Shown: piece by piece, positions 10,938 through 23,322 of the stretch
Layout: each line of letters begins with the position of its first letter
How positions within the stretch are numbered: position 1 is the stretch's first letter
NCBI GenBank assembly: GCA_963680875.1
Contig: OY804584.1
Location: forward strand, 95,996,031-96,060,030
Direction of reading: 5' to 3'
Source: Bathymodiolus brooksi
Taxonomy: Eukaryota > Mollusca > Bivalvia > Mytilida > Modiolidae
Length of the DNA: 64,000 nucleotides
Translations under genes and position numbers: made by a program
The notes under the pieces: model-generated
Database searches by the model: none
What the model was told of the DNA's origin: nothing
Seen by the model: the letters and a program-made list of their open reading frames with translations, nothing else

Positions 10938-13900
10938 GTGAAATTATATCTAGTGTTGAGCTATACCATTTTAATATAGGAGGAGGGTTATGTAGTGAGT
11001 GGGAAAAGTACACCTCAGTGAAATTATATCTAGTGTTGAGCTATACCGTTTTAATATAGGAGGAGGGTTATGTAGTGAGTGGAAAAAGTACACCTCAGTG
11101 AAATTATATCTAGTGTTGAGCTATGCTGTTTTAATATAGGAGGAGGGTTATGTAGTGAGTAGGAAAAGTATATCTCAGTGAAATTATATCTAGTGTTGAG
11201 CTATACTGTTTTAATATAGGAGGAGGGTTATGTATTGAGTGGGAAAAGTACACCTCAGTGAAATTATTTCTAGTGTTGAGCTATACTGTTTTAATATAGG
11301 AGGAGGGTTATGTAGTGAGTGGAAAAAGTACAATTCAATGAAATTATATCTAGTGATGAGCTATACCGTTTTAATATAGGAGGAGGGTTATGTAATGAGT
11401 AGGAAAAGTACACCTCAGTGAAATTATATCTAGTGTTGAGCCATACTGCTTTAATATAGGAGGAGAATTATGTAGTGAGTGGGAAAAGTACACCTCAATG
11501 AAATTATATCTAGTGTTGAGCTATACCGTTTTAATATAGGAGGAGGGTTATGTAGTGAGTGGGAAAAGTACAACTCAATGAAATTATATCTAGTGTTGAG
11601 CTATATCGTTTTAATATAGGAAGAGGGTTATGTAGTGAGTAGGAAAAGTACACCTCAGTGAAATTATATCTAGTGTTGAGCTATACTGCTTTAATATAGG
11701 AGAGTTATGTAGTGAGTGGGAAAAGTATACCTCAGTGAAATTATATCTAGTGTTGAGCTATACCGTTTTAATATAGGAAGAGGATTATGTAGTGAGTAGG
11801 AAAAGTACACCTCAGTGAAATTATATCTAGTGATGAGCTATACCGTTTTAATATAGGAAGAGGGTTATGTAGTGTGTGGGAAAAGTACACCTCAGTAAAA
11901 TTATATCTAGTGTTGAGCTATACCGTTTTAATATAGGAAGAGGGTTATGTAGTGTGTGGGAAAAGTACACCTCAGTGAAATTATATCTAGTGTTGAGCTA
12001 TACCATTTTAATATAGGAGGAGGGTTATGTAGTGAGTGGGAAAAGTACACCTCAGTGAAATTATATCTAGTGTTGAGCTATACCGTTTTAATATAGGAGG
12101 AGGGTTATGTAGTGAGTGGAAAAAGTACACCTCAGTGAAATTATATTTAGTGTTGAGCTATACCATTTTAATATAGGAGGAGGGTTATGTAGTGAGTGGG
12201 AAAAGTACACCTCAGTGAAATTATATCTAGTGTTGAGCTATACCGTTTTAATATATGAAGAGGGTTATGTAGTGAGTGGGGTTAAGTACACCTCAGTGAA
12301 ATTATATCTAGTGTTGAGCTATACTGTTTTAATATAGGAGGAGGGTTATGTAGTGTGTGGGGTTAAGTACACCTCAGTGAAATTATATCTAGTGTTGAGC
12401 TATACCGTTTTAATATAGGAAGAGGGTTATGTATTGAGCGGGGTTAAGTACACCTCAGTGAAATTATATCTAGTGTTGAGCTATACCGTTTTAATATAGG
12501 AAGAGGGTTATGTAGTGAATAGGAAAAGTACACCTCAGTGAAATTATATCTAGTGTTGAGCTATAACGTTTTAATATAGGAAGAGGGTTATGTAGTGAGT
12601 GGGGTTAAGTACACCTCAGTGAAATTATATCTAGTGTTGAGCTATACTGTTTTAATATAGGAGGAGGGTTATGTAGTGAGTGGGGTTAAGTACACCTCAG
12701 TGAAATTATATCTAGTGTTGAGCTATACTGTTTTAATATAGGAAGAGGGTTATGTAGTGAGTGGGGTTAAGTTCACCTCAGTGAAATTATATCTAGTGTT
12801 GAGCTATACCGTTTTAATATAGGAAGAGGGTTATGTAGTGAATAGGAAAAGTACACCTCAGTGAAATTATATCTAGTGTTGAGCTATACTGTTTTAATAT
12901 AGGAGGGTTATGTAGTAAGTGGGAAAAGTACACCTCAGTGAAATTATATCTAGTGTTGAGCTATACCGTTTTAATATAGGAGGAGGGTTATTTAGTGAGT
13001 GGGAAAAGTACACCTCAGTGAAATTATATCTAGTGTTGAGCTATACCGTTTTAATATAGGAAGATGGTTATGTAGTGAGTAGGAAAAGTACACCTCAGTG
13101 AAATTATATCTAGTGTTGAGCTATACTGTTTTAATATAGGAGGAGGGTTATGTAGTGAATGGGAAAAGTACACCTCAGTGAAATTATATCTAGTGTTGAG
13201 CTATACCGTTTTAATATAAGAGGAGGGTTATGTAGTGAGAGGTAAAAGTACAACTCAATGAAATTATATCTAGTGATGAGCTATACCGTTTTAATATAGG
13301 AGGAGGGTTATGTAATGCGTGGGAAAAGTACACCTCAGTGAAATTATATCTAGTGTTGAGCTATACCGTTTTAATATAGGAGGAGGGTTATGTAGTGAGT
13401 TAGAAAAGTACAACTCAATGAAATTATATCTAGTGTTGAGCTATACCGTTTTAATATAGGAAGAGGGTTATGTAGTGAGTAGGAAAAGTACACCTCTGTG
13501 AAATTATATCTAGTGTTGAGCTATACTGCTTTAATATAGGAGAGTTATGTAGTGAGTGGGAAAAGTACACCTCAGTGAAATTATATCTAGTGTTGAGCTA
13601 TACCGGTTTAATATAGGAAGAGGGTTATGTAGTGAGTAGGAAAAGTACACCTCAGTGAAATTATATCTAGTGATGAGCTATACCGTTTTAATATAGGAAG
13701 AGGGTTATGTAGTGAGTGGTAAAAGTACACCTCAGTGAAATTATATCTAGTGTTGAGCTATACCGTTTTAATATAGGAAGAGGGTTATGTAGTGAGTAGG
13801 AAAAGTACACCTCAGTGAAATTATATCTAGTGTTGAGCTATACCATTTTAATATAGGAGGAGGGTTATGTAGTGAGTGGGAAAAGTACACCTCAGTGAAA

Positions 13901-14054
13901 TTATATCTAGTGTTGAGCTATACCGTTTTAATATAGGAGGAGGGTTATGTAGTGAGTGGTAAAAGTACACCTCAGTGAAATTATATCTAGTGTTGAGCTA
14001 TACTGTTTTAATATAGGAGGAGGGTTATGTAGTGAGTGGGAAAAGTACATCTCA
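10938..14054 (+). repeat. Dispersed copy A of a 3.1-kb block (partner at 17967-21083)
   Basis: At an offset of exactly 7029 bp this block matches 17967-21083 through 39 monomers, including two groups of three 81-bp monomers, the gtattgagcggg variant (near 12433 and 19462), ataagaggagg, gtgagaggt and accggttta. Differences are few, for example ataacg near 12565 against ataccg, and gtgaatagg near 12838 against gtgaaaagg near 19867. The stretch between the partners contains the 2235-bp and 1037-bp tandem duplications, which explains most of the offset. Confidence 0.85.
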
Positions 14055-17000
14055 GTGAAATTATATCTAGTGTTGAGCTATACCGTTTTAATATAGGAAG
14101 AGGGTTATGTAGTGAGTAGGAAAAGTACACCTCAGTGAAATTATATCTAGTGTTGAGCTATACCATTTTAATATAGGAGGAGGGTTATGTAGTGAGTGGG
14201 AAAAGTACACCTCAGTGAAGTTATATCTAGTGTTGAGCTATACCGTTTTAATATAGGAGGAGGGTTATGTAGTGAGTGGTAAAAGTACAACTCAATGAAA
14301 TTATATCTAGTGATGAACTATACCGTTTTAATATAGGAGGAGGGTTATGTAATGCGTGGGAAAAGTACACCTCAGTGAAATTATATCTAGTGTTGAGCTA
14401 TACCGTTTTAATATAGGAGGAGGGTTATGTAGTGAGTTAGAAAAGTACAACTCAATGAAATTATATCTAGTGTTGAGCTATACCGTTTTAATATAGGAAG
14501 AGGGTTATGTAGTGAGTAGGAAAAGTACACCTCAGTGAAATTATATCTAGTGATGAGCTATACCATTTTAATATAGGAAGAGGGTTATGTAGTGAGTGGT
14601 AAAAGTACACCTCAGTGAAATTATATCTAGTGTTGAGCTATACCGTTTTAATATAGGAAGAGGGTTATGTAGTGAGTAGGAAAAGAACACCTCAGTGAAA
14701 TTATATCTAGTGTTGAGCTATACCATTTTAATATAGGAGGAGGGTTATGTAGTGAGTGGGAAAAGTACACCTCAGTGAAATTATATCTAGTGTTGAGCTA
14801 TACCGTTTTAATATAGGAGGAGGGTTATGTAGTGAGTGGAAAAAGTACACCTCAGTGAAATTATATCTAGTGTTGAGCTATGCTGTTTTAATATAGGAGG
14901 AGGGTTATGTAGTGAGTAGGAAAAGTATATCTCAGTGAAATTATATCTAGTGTTGAGCTATACTGTTTTAATATAGGAAGAGGGTTATGTAGTGAGTGGG
15001 GTTAAGTTCACCTCAGTGAAATTATATCTAGTGTTGAGCTATACCGTTTTAATATAGGAAGAGGGTTATGTAGTGAATAGGAAAAGTACACCTCAGTGAA
15101 ATTATATCTAGTGTTGAGCTATACTGTTTTAATATAGGAGGGTTATGTAGTAAGTGGGAAAAGTACACCTCAGTGAAATTATATCTAGTGTTGAGCTATA
15201 CCGTTTTAATATAGGAGGAGGGTTATTTAGTGAGTGGGAAAAGTACACCTCAGTGAAATTATATCTAGTGTTGAGCTATACCGTTTTAATATAGGAAGAT
15301 GGTTATGTAGTGAGTAGGAAAAGTACACCTCAGTGAAATTATATCTAGTGTTGAGCTATACTGTTTTAATATAGGAGGAGGGTTATGTAGTGAATGGGAA
15401 AAGTACACCACAGTGAAATTATATCTAGTGTTGAGCTATACCGTTTTAATATAAGAGGAGGGTTATGTAGTGAGAGGTAAAAGTACAACTCAATGAAATT
15501 ATATCTAGTGATGAGCTATACCGTTTTAATATAGGAGGAGGGTTATGTAATGCGTGGGAAAAGTACACCTCAGTGAAATTATATCTAGTGTTGAGCTATA
15601 CCGTTTTAATATAGGAGGAGCGTTATGTAGTGAGTTAGAAAAGTACAACTCAATGAAATTATATCTAGTGTTGAGCTATACCGTTTTAATATAGGAAGAG
15701 GGTTATGTAGTGAGTAGGAAAAGTACACCTCTGTGAAATTATATCTAGTGTTGAGCTATACTGCTTTAATATAGGAGAGTTATGTAGTGAGTGGGAAAAG
15801 TACACCTCAGTGAAATTATATCTAGTGTTGAGCTATACCGGTTTAATATAGGAAGAGGGTTATGTAGTGAGTAGGAAAAGTACACCTCAGTGAAATTATA
15901 TCTAGTGATGAGCTATACCGTTTTAATATAGGAAGAGGGTTATGTAGTGAGTGGTAAAAGTACACCTCAGTGAAATTATATCTAGTGTTGAGCTATACCG
16001 TTTTAATATAGGAAGAGGGTTATGTAGTGAGTAGGAAAAGTACACCTCAGTGAAATTATATCTAGTGTTGAGCTATACCATTTTAATATAGGAGGAGGGT
16101 TATGTAGTGAGTGGGAAAAGTACACCTCAGTGAAATTATATCTAGTGTTGAGCTATACCGTTTTAATATAGGAGGAGGGTTATGTAGTGAGTGGTAAAAG
16201 TACACCTCAGTGAAATTATATCTAGTGTTGAGCTATACTGTTTTAATATAGGAGGAGGGTTATGTAGTGAGTGGTAAAAGTACATCTCAGTGAAATTATA
16301 TCTAGTGTTGAGCTATACCGTTTTAATATAGGAAGAGGGTTATGTAGTGAGTAGGAAAAGTACACCTCAGTGAAATTATATCTAGTGTTGAGCTATACCA
16401 TTTTAATATAGGAAGAGGGTTATGTAGTGAGTGGGAAAAGTACACCTCAGTGAAATTATATCTAGTGTTGAGCTATACCGTTTTAATATAGGAGGAGGGT
16501 TATGTAGTGAGTGGGAAAAGTACACCTCAGTGAAGTTATATCTAGTGTTGAGCTATACCGTTTTAATATAGGAGGAGGGTTATGTAGTGAGTGGTAAAAG
16601 TACAACTCAATGAAATTATATCTAGTGATGAGCTATACCGTTTTAATATAGGAGGAGGGTTATGTAATGCGTGGGAAAAGTACACCTCAGTGAAATTATA
16701 TCTAGTGTTGAGCTATACCGTTTTAATATAGGAGGAGGGTTATGTAGTGAGTTAGAAAAGTACAACTCAATGAAATTATATCTAGTGTTGAGCTATACCG
16801 TTTTAATATAGGAAGAGGGTTATGTAGTGAGTAGGAAAAGTACACCTCAGTGAAATTATATCTAGTGATGAGCTATACCATTTTAATATAGGAAGAGGGT
16901 TATGTAGTGAGTAGGAAAAGTACACCTCAGTGAAATTATATCTAGTGTTGAGCTATACCGTTTTAATATAGGAAGAGGGTTATGTAGTGTGTGGGAAAAG

Positions 17001-17169
17001 TACACCTCAGTGAAATTATATCTAGTGTTGAGCTATACCGTTTTAATATAGGAGGAGGGTTATGTAGTGAGTGGAAAAAGTACACCTCAGTGAAATTATA
17101 TCTAGTGTTGAGCTATGCTGTTTTAATATAGGAGGAGGGTTATGTAGTGAGTAGGAAAAGTATATCTCA
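12700..17169 (+). repeat. Tandem duplication, 2235-bp unit
   Basis: Twenty-eight monomers at 12700-14934 match 14935-17169 at an offset of 2235 bp. Shared private variants are gttcacc in the first 81-bp monomer, tttagtg, ggaagatgg, ataagaggagg with gtgagaggt, cctctgtg (near 13493 and 15728) and accggttta. Copy 2 has gained one monomer (16450-16529, offset becomes 2315) and then lost one (the equivalent of 14695-14774), so the outer offset is restored. Confidence 0.85.
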
Positions 17170-19083
17170 GTGAAATTATATCTAGTGTTGAGCTATACTG
17201 TTTTAATATAGGAGGAGGGTTATGTATTGAGTGGGAAAAGTACACCTCAGTGAAATTATTTCTAGTGTTGAGCTATACTGTTTTAATATAGGAGGAGGGT
17301 TATGTAGTGAGTGGAAAAAGTACAATTCTATGAAATTATATCTAGTGATGAGCTATACCGTTTTAATATAGGAGGAGGGTTATGTAATGAGTAGGAAAAG
17401 TACACCTCAGTGAAATTATATCTAGTGTTGAGCCATACTGCTTTAATATAGGAGGAGAATTATGTAGTGAGTGGGAAAAGTACACCTCAATGAAATTATA
17501 TCTAGTGTTGAGCTATACCGTTTTAATATAGGAGGAGGGTTATGTAGTGAGTGGGAAAAGTACAACTCAATGAAATTATATCTAGTGTTGAGCTATATCG
17601 TTTTAATATAGGAAGAGGGTTATGTAGTGAGTAGGAAAAGTACACCTCAGTGAAATTATATCTAGTGTTGAGCTATACTGCTTTAATATAGGAGAGTTAT
17701 GTAGTGAGTGGGAAAAGTATACCTCAGTGAAATTATATCTAGTGTTGAGCTATACCGTTTTAATATAGGAAGAGGATTATGTAGTGAGTAGGAAAAGTAC
17801 ACCTCAGTGAAATTATATCTAGTGATGAGCTGTACCGTTTTAATATAGGAAGAGGGTTATGTAGTGTGTGGGAAAAGTACACCTCAGTGAAATTATATCT
17901 AGTGTTGAGCTATACCGTTTTAATATAGGAAGAGGGTTATGTAGTGTGTGGGAAAAGTACACCTCAGTGAAATTATATCTAGTGTTGAGCTATACCATTT
18001 TAATATAGGAGGAGGGTTATGTAGTGAGTGGGAAAAGTACACCTCAGTGAAATTATATCTAGTGTTGAGCTATACCGTTTTAATATAGGAGGAGGGTTAT
18101 GTAGTGAGTGGAAAAAGTACACCTCAGTGAAATTATATCTAGTGTTGAGCTATGCTGTTTTAATATAGGAGGAGGGTTATGTAGTGAGTAGGAAAAGTAT
18201 ATCTCAGTGAAATTATATCTAGTGTTGAGCTATACTGTTTTAATATAGGAGGAGGGTTATGTATTGAGTGGGAAAAGTACACCTCAGTGAAATTATTTCT
18301 AGTGTTGAGCTATACTGTTTTAATATAGGAGGAGGGTTATGTAGTGAGTGGAAAAAGTACAATTCAATGAAATTATATCTAGTGATGAGCTATACCGTTT
18401 TAATATAGGAGGAGGGTTATGTAATGAGTAGGAAAAGTACACCTCAGTGAAATTATATCTAGTGTTGAGCCATACTGCTTTAATATAGGAGGAGAATTAT
18501 GTAGTGAGTGGGAAAAGTACACCTCAATGAAATTATATCTAGTGTTGAGCTATACCGTTTTAATATAGGAGGAGGGTTATGTAGTGAGTGGGAAAAGTAC
18601 AACTCAATGAAATTATATCTAGTGTTGAGCTATATCGTTTTAATATAGGAAGAGGGTTATGTAGTGAGTAGGAAAAGTACACCTCAGTGAAATTATATCT
18701 AGTGTTGAGCTATACTGCTTTAATATAGGAGAGTTATGTAGTGAGTGGGAAAAGTATACCTCAGTGAAATTATATCTAGTGTTGAGCTATACCGTTTTAA
18801 TATAGGAAGAGGATTATGTAGTGAGTAGGAAAAGTACACCTCAGTGAAATTATATCTAGTGATGAGCTATACCGTTTTAATATAGGAAGAGGGTTATGTA
18901 GTGTGTGGGAAAAGTACACCTCAGTGAAATTATATCTAGTGTTGAGCTATACCGTTTTAATATAGGAAGAGGGTTATGTAGTGTGTGGGAAAAGTACACC
19001 TCAGTGAAATTATATCTAGTGTTGAGCTATACCATTTTAATATAGGAGGAGGGTTATGTAGTGAGTGGGAAAAGTACACCTCA
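17010..19083 (+). repeat. Tandem duplication, 1037-bp unit
   Basis: Thirteen monomers at 17010-18046 are repeated at 18047-19083. Shared markers are ctatgctg with tatatctca (near 17153 and 18190), gtattgag, attatttc, ccatactgc with ggagaatta, tatatcg, and a 77-bp monomer (17650 and 18687) followed by tatacctca. Only a few differences are visible, for example aattctatg against aattcaatg and gctgtacc (near 17830) against gctatacc. Confidence 0.88.
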
Positions 19084-21083
19084 GTGAAATTATATCTAGT
19101 GTTGAGCTATACCGTTTTAATATAGGAGGAGGGTTATGTAGTGAGTGGAAAAAGTACACCTCAGTGAAATTATATTTAGTGTTGAGCTATACCATTTTAA
19201 TATAGGAGGAGGGTTATGTAGTGAGTGGGAAAAGTACACCTCAGTGAAATTATATCTAGTGTTGAGCTATACCGTTTTAATATATGAAGAGGGTTATGTA
19301 GTGAGTGGGGTTAAGTACACCTCAGTGAAATTATATCTAGTGTTGAGCTATACTGTTTTAATATAGGAGGAGGGTTATGTAGTGTGTGGGGTTAAGTACA
19401 CCTCAGTGAAATTATATCTAGTGTTGAGCTATACCGTTTTAATATAGGAAGAGGGTTATGTATTGAGCGGGGTTAAGTACACCTCAGTGAAATTATATCT
19501 AGTGTTGAGCTATACCGTTTTAATATAGGAAGAGGGTTATGTAGTGAATAGGAAAAGTACACCTCAGTGAAATTATATCTAGTGTTGAGCTATACCGTTT
19601 TAATATAGGAAGAGGGTTATGTAGTGAGTGGGGTTAAGTACACCTCAGTGAAATTATATCTAGTGTTGAGCTATACTGTTTTAATATAGGAGGAGGGTTA
19701 TGTAGTGAGTGGGGTTAAGTACACCTCAGTGAAATTATATCTAGTGTTGAGCTATACTGTTTTAATATAGGAAGAGGGTTATGTAGTGAGTGGGGTTAAG
19801 TTCACCTCAGTGAAATTATATCTAGTGTTGAGCTATACCGTTTTAATATAGGAAGAGGATTATGTAGTGAAAAGGAAAAGTACACCTCAGTGAAATTATA
19901 TCTAGTGTTGAGCTATACTGTTTTAATATAGGAGGGTTATGTAGTAAGTGGGAAAAGTACACCTGAGTGAAATTATATCTAGTGTTGAGCTATACCGTTT
20001 TAATATAGGAGGAGGGTTATTTAGTGAGTGGGAAAAGTACACCTCAGTGAAATTATATCTAGTGTTGAGCTATACCGTTTTAATATAGGAAGATGGTTAT
20101 GTAGTGAGTAGGAAAAGTACACCTCAGTGAAATTATATCTAGTGTTGAGCTATACTGTTTTAATATAGGAGGAGGGTTATGTAGTGAATGGGAAAAGTAC
20201 ACCTCAGTGAAATTATATCTAGTGTTGAGCTATACCGTTTTAATATAAGAGGAGGGTTATGTAGTGAGAGGTAAAAGTACAACTCAATGAAATTATATCT
20301 AGTGATGAGCTATACCGTTTTAATATAGGAGGAGGGTTATGTAATGCGTGGGAAAAGTACACCTCAGTGAAATTATATCTAGTGTTGAGCTATACCGTTT
20401 TAATATAGGAGGAGGGTTATGTAGTGAGTTAGAAAAGTACAACTCAATGAAATTATATCTAGTGTTGAGCTATACCGTTTTAATATAGGAAGAGGGTTAT
20501 GTAGTGAGTAGGAAAAGTACACCTCTGTGAAATTATATCTAGTGTTGAGCTATGCTGCTTTAATATAGGAGAGTTATGTAGTGAGTGGGAAAAGTACACC
20601 TCAGTGAAATTATATCTAGTGTTGAGCTATACCGGTTTAATATAGGAAGAGGGTTATGTAGTGAGTAGGAAAAGTACACCTCAGTGAAATTATATCTAGT
20701 GATGAGCTATACCGTTTTAATATAGGAAGAGGGTTATGTAGTGAGTGGTAAAAGTACACCTCAGTGAAATTATATCTAGTGTTGAGCTATACCGTTTTAA
20801 TATAGGAAGAGGGTTATGTAGTGAGTAGGAAAAGTACACCTCAGTGAAATTATATCTAGTGTTGAGCTATACCATTTTAATATAGGAGGAGGGTTATGTA
20901 GTGAGTGGGAAAAGTACACCTCAGTGAAATTATATCTAGTGTTGAGCTATACCGTTTTAATATAGGAGGAGGGTTATGTAGTGAGTGGTAAAAGTACACC
21001 TCAGTGAAATTATATCTAGTGTTGAGCTATACTGTTTTAATATAGGAGGAGGGTTATGTAGTGAGTGGGAAAAGTACATCTCA
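17967..21083 (+). repeat. Dispersed copy B of the 3.1-kb block (partner at 10938-14054)
   Basis: Counterpart of the 10938-14054 block, in the same orientation at an offset of 7029 bp. Homology stops at 21084, where this copy continues with an accatt/ggagg monomer while the partner continues with an accg/ggaag monomer. Its left part is also the second half of the 1037-bp tandem duplication. Confidence 0.83.
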
Positions 21084-23163
21084 GTGAAATTATATCTAGT
21101 GTTGAGCTATACCATTTTAATATAGGAGGAGGGTTATGTAGTGAGTGGGAAAAGTACACCTCAGTGAAATTATATCTAGTGTTGAGCTATACCGTTTTAA
21201 TATAGGAGGAGGGTTATGTAGTGAGTGGAAAAAGTACACCTCAGTGAAATTATATCTAGTGTTGAGCTATACTGTTTTAATATAGGAGGAGGGTTATGTA
21301 GTGAGTGGGAAAAGTACATCTCAGTGAAATTATATCTATTGTTGAGCTATACCATTTTTATATAGGAGGAGGGTTATGTAGTGAGTGGGAAAAGTACACC
21401 TCAGTGAAATTATATCTAGTGTTGTGCTATACCATTTTAATATAGGAGGAGGGTTATGTAGTGAGTGGGAAAAGTACACCTCAGTGAAATTATATCTAGT
21501 GTTGAGCTATACCGTTTTAATATATGAAGAGGGTTATGTAGTGAGTGGGGTTAAGTACACCTCAGTGAAATTATATCTATTGTTGAGCTATACTGTTTTA
21601 ATATAGGAGGAGGGTTATGTAGTGAGTGGGGTTAAGTACACCTCAGTGAAATTATATCTAGTGTTGAGCTATACCGTTTTAATATAGGAAGAGGGTTATG
21701 TAGTGAGTGGGGTTAAGTACACCTCAGTGAAATTATATCTAGTGTTGAGCTATACCGTTTTAATATAGGAAGAGGGTTATGTAGTGAATAGGACAAGAAC
21801 ACCTCAGTGAAATTATATCTAGTGTTGAGCTATACTGTTTTAATATAGGAGGAGGGTTATTTAGTGAGTGGGAAAAGTACACCTCAGTGAAATTATATCT
21901 AGTGTTGAGCTATACCGTTTTAATATAGGAAGAGGGTTATGTAGTGAGTAGGAAAAGTACACCTCAGTGAAATTATATCTAGTGTTGAGCTATACTGTTT
22001 TAATATAGGAGGAGGGTTATGTAGTGAATGGGAAAAGTACACCTCAGTGAAATTATATCTAGTGTTGAGCTATACCGTTTTAATATAGGAGGAGGGTTAT
22101 GTAGTGAGTGGTAAAAGTACAACTCAATGAAATTATATCTAGTGATGAGCTATACCGTTTTAATATAGGAGGAGGGTTATGTAATGCGTGGGAAAAGTAC
22201 ACCTCAGTGAAATTATATCTAGTGTTGAGCTATACCGTTTTAATATATGAGGAGGGTTATGTAGTGAGTTAGAAAAGTACAACTCAATGAAATTATATCT
22301 AGTGTTGAGCTATACCGTTTTAATATAGGAAGAGGGTTATGTAGTGAGTAGGAAAAGTACACCTCAGTGAAATTATATCTAGTGTTGAGCTATACTGCTT
22401 TAATATAGGAGAGTTATGTAGTGAGTGGGAAAAGTACACCTCAGTGAAATTATATCTAGTGTTGAGCTATACCGTTTTAATATAGAAAGAGGGTTATGTA
22501 GTGAGTAGGAAAAGTACACCTCAGTGAAATTATATCTAGTGATGGGCTATACCGTTTTAATATAGGAAGAGGGTTATGTAGTGAGTGGTAAAAGTACACC
22601 TCAGTGAAATTATATCTAGTGTTGAGCTATACCGTTTTAATATAGGAAGAGGGTTATGTAGTGAGTAGGAAAAGTACACCTCAATGAAATTATATCTAGT
22701 GTTGAGCTATACCGTTTTAATATAGGAGGAGGGTTATGTAGTGAGTGGTAAAAGTACACCTCAGTGAAATTATATCTAGTGTTGAGCTATACTGTTTTAA
22801 TATAGGAGGAGGGTTATGTAGTGAGTGGGAAAAGTACATCTCAGTGAAATTATATCTAGTGTTGAGCTATACCGTTTTAATATAGGAAGAGGGTTATGTA
22901 GTGAGTGGGAAAAGTACACCTCAGTGAAATTATATCTAGTGTTGAGCTATACCGTTTTAATATAGGAGGAGGGTTATGTAGTGAGTGGTAAAAGTACAAC
23001 TCTATGAAATTATATCTAGTGATGAGCCATACCGTTTTAATATAGGAGGAGGGTTATGTAATGCGTGGGAAAAGTACACCTCAGTGAAATTATATCTAGT
23101 GTTGAGCTATACCGTTTTAATATAGGAGGAGGGTTATGTAGTGAGTTAGAAAAGTACAACTCA

Positions 23164-23242
23164 ATGAAATTATATCTAGTGTTGAGATACCCGTTTTAAT
23201 ATAGGAAGAGGGTTATGTAGTGAGTAGGAAAAGTACACCTCA
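23164..23242 (+). repeat. 79-bp monomer with gagatacccg (first of six)
   Basis: gagctataccg is replaced by gagatacccg, one base shorter. The same allele is at 26283-26361, 33077-33155, 36591-36669, 39465-39543 and 45377-45455. The last four also carry attgttg instead of agtgttg. In all cases the preceding monomer is the agttag type with caactcaatg, so the pair is copied together. Confidence 0.83.
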
Positions 23243-23322
23243 GTGAAATTATATCTAGTGATGAGCTATACCATTTTAATATAGAAAGAGGGTTATGTAG
23301 TGAGTGGTAAAAGTACACCTCA

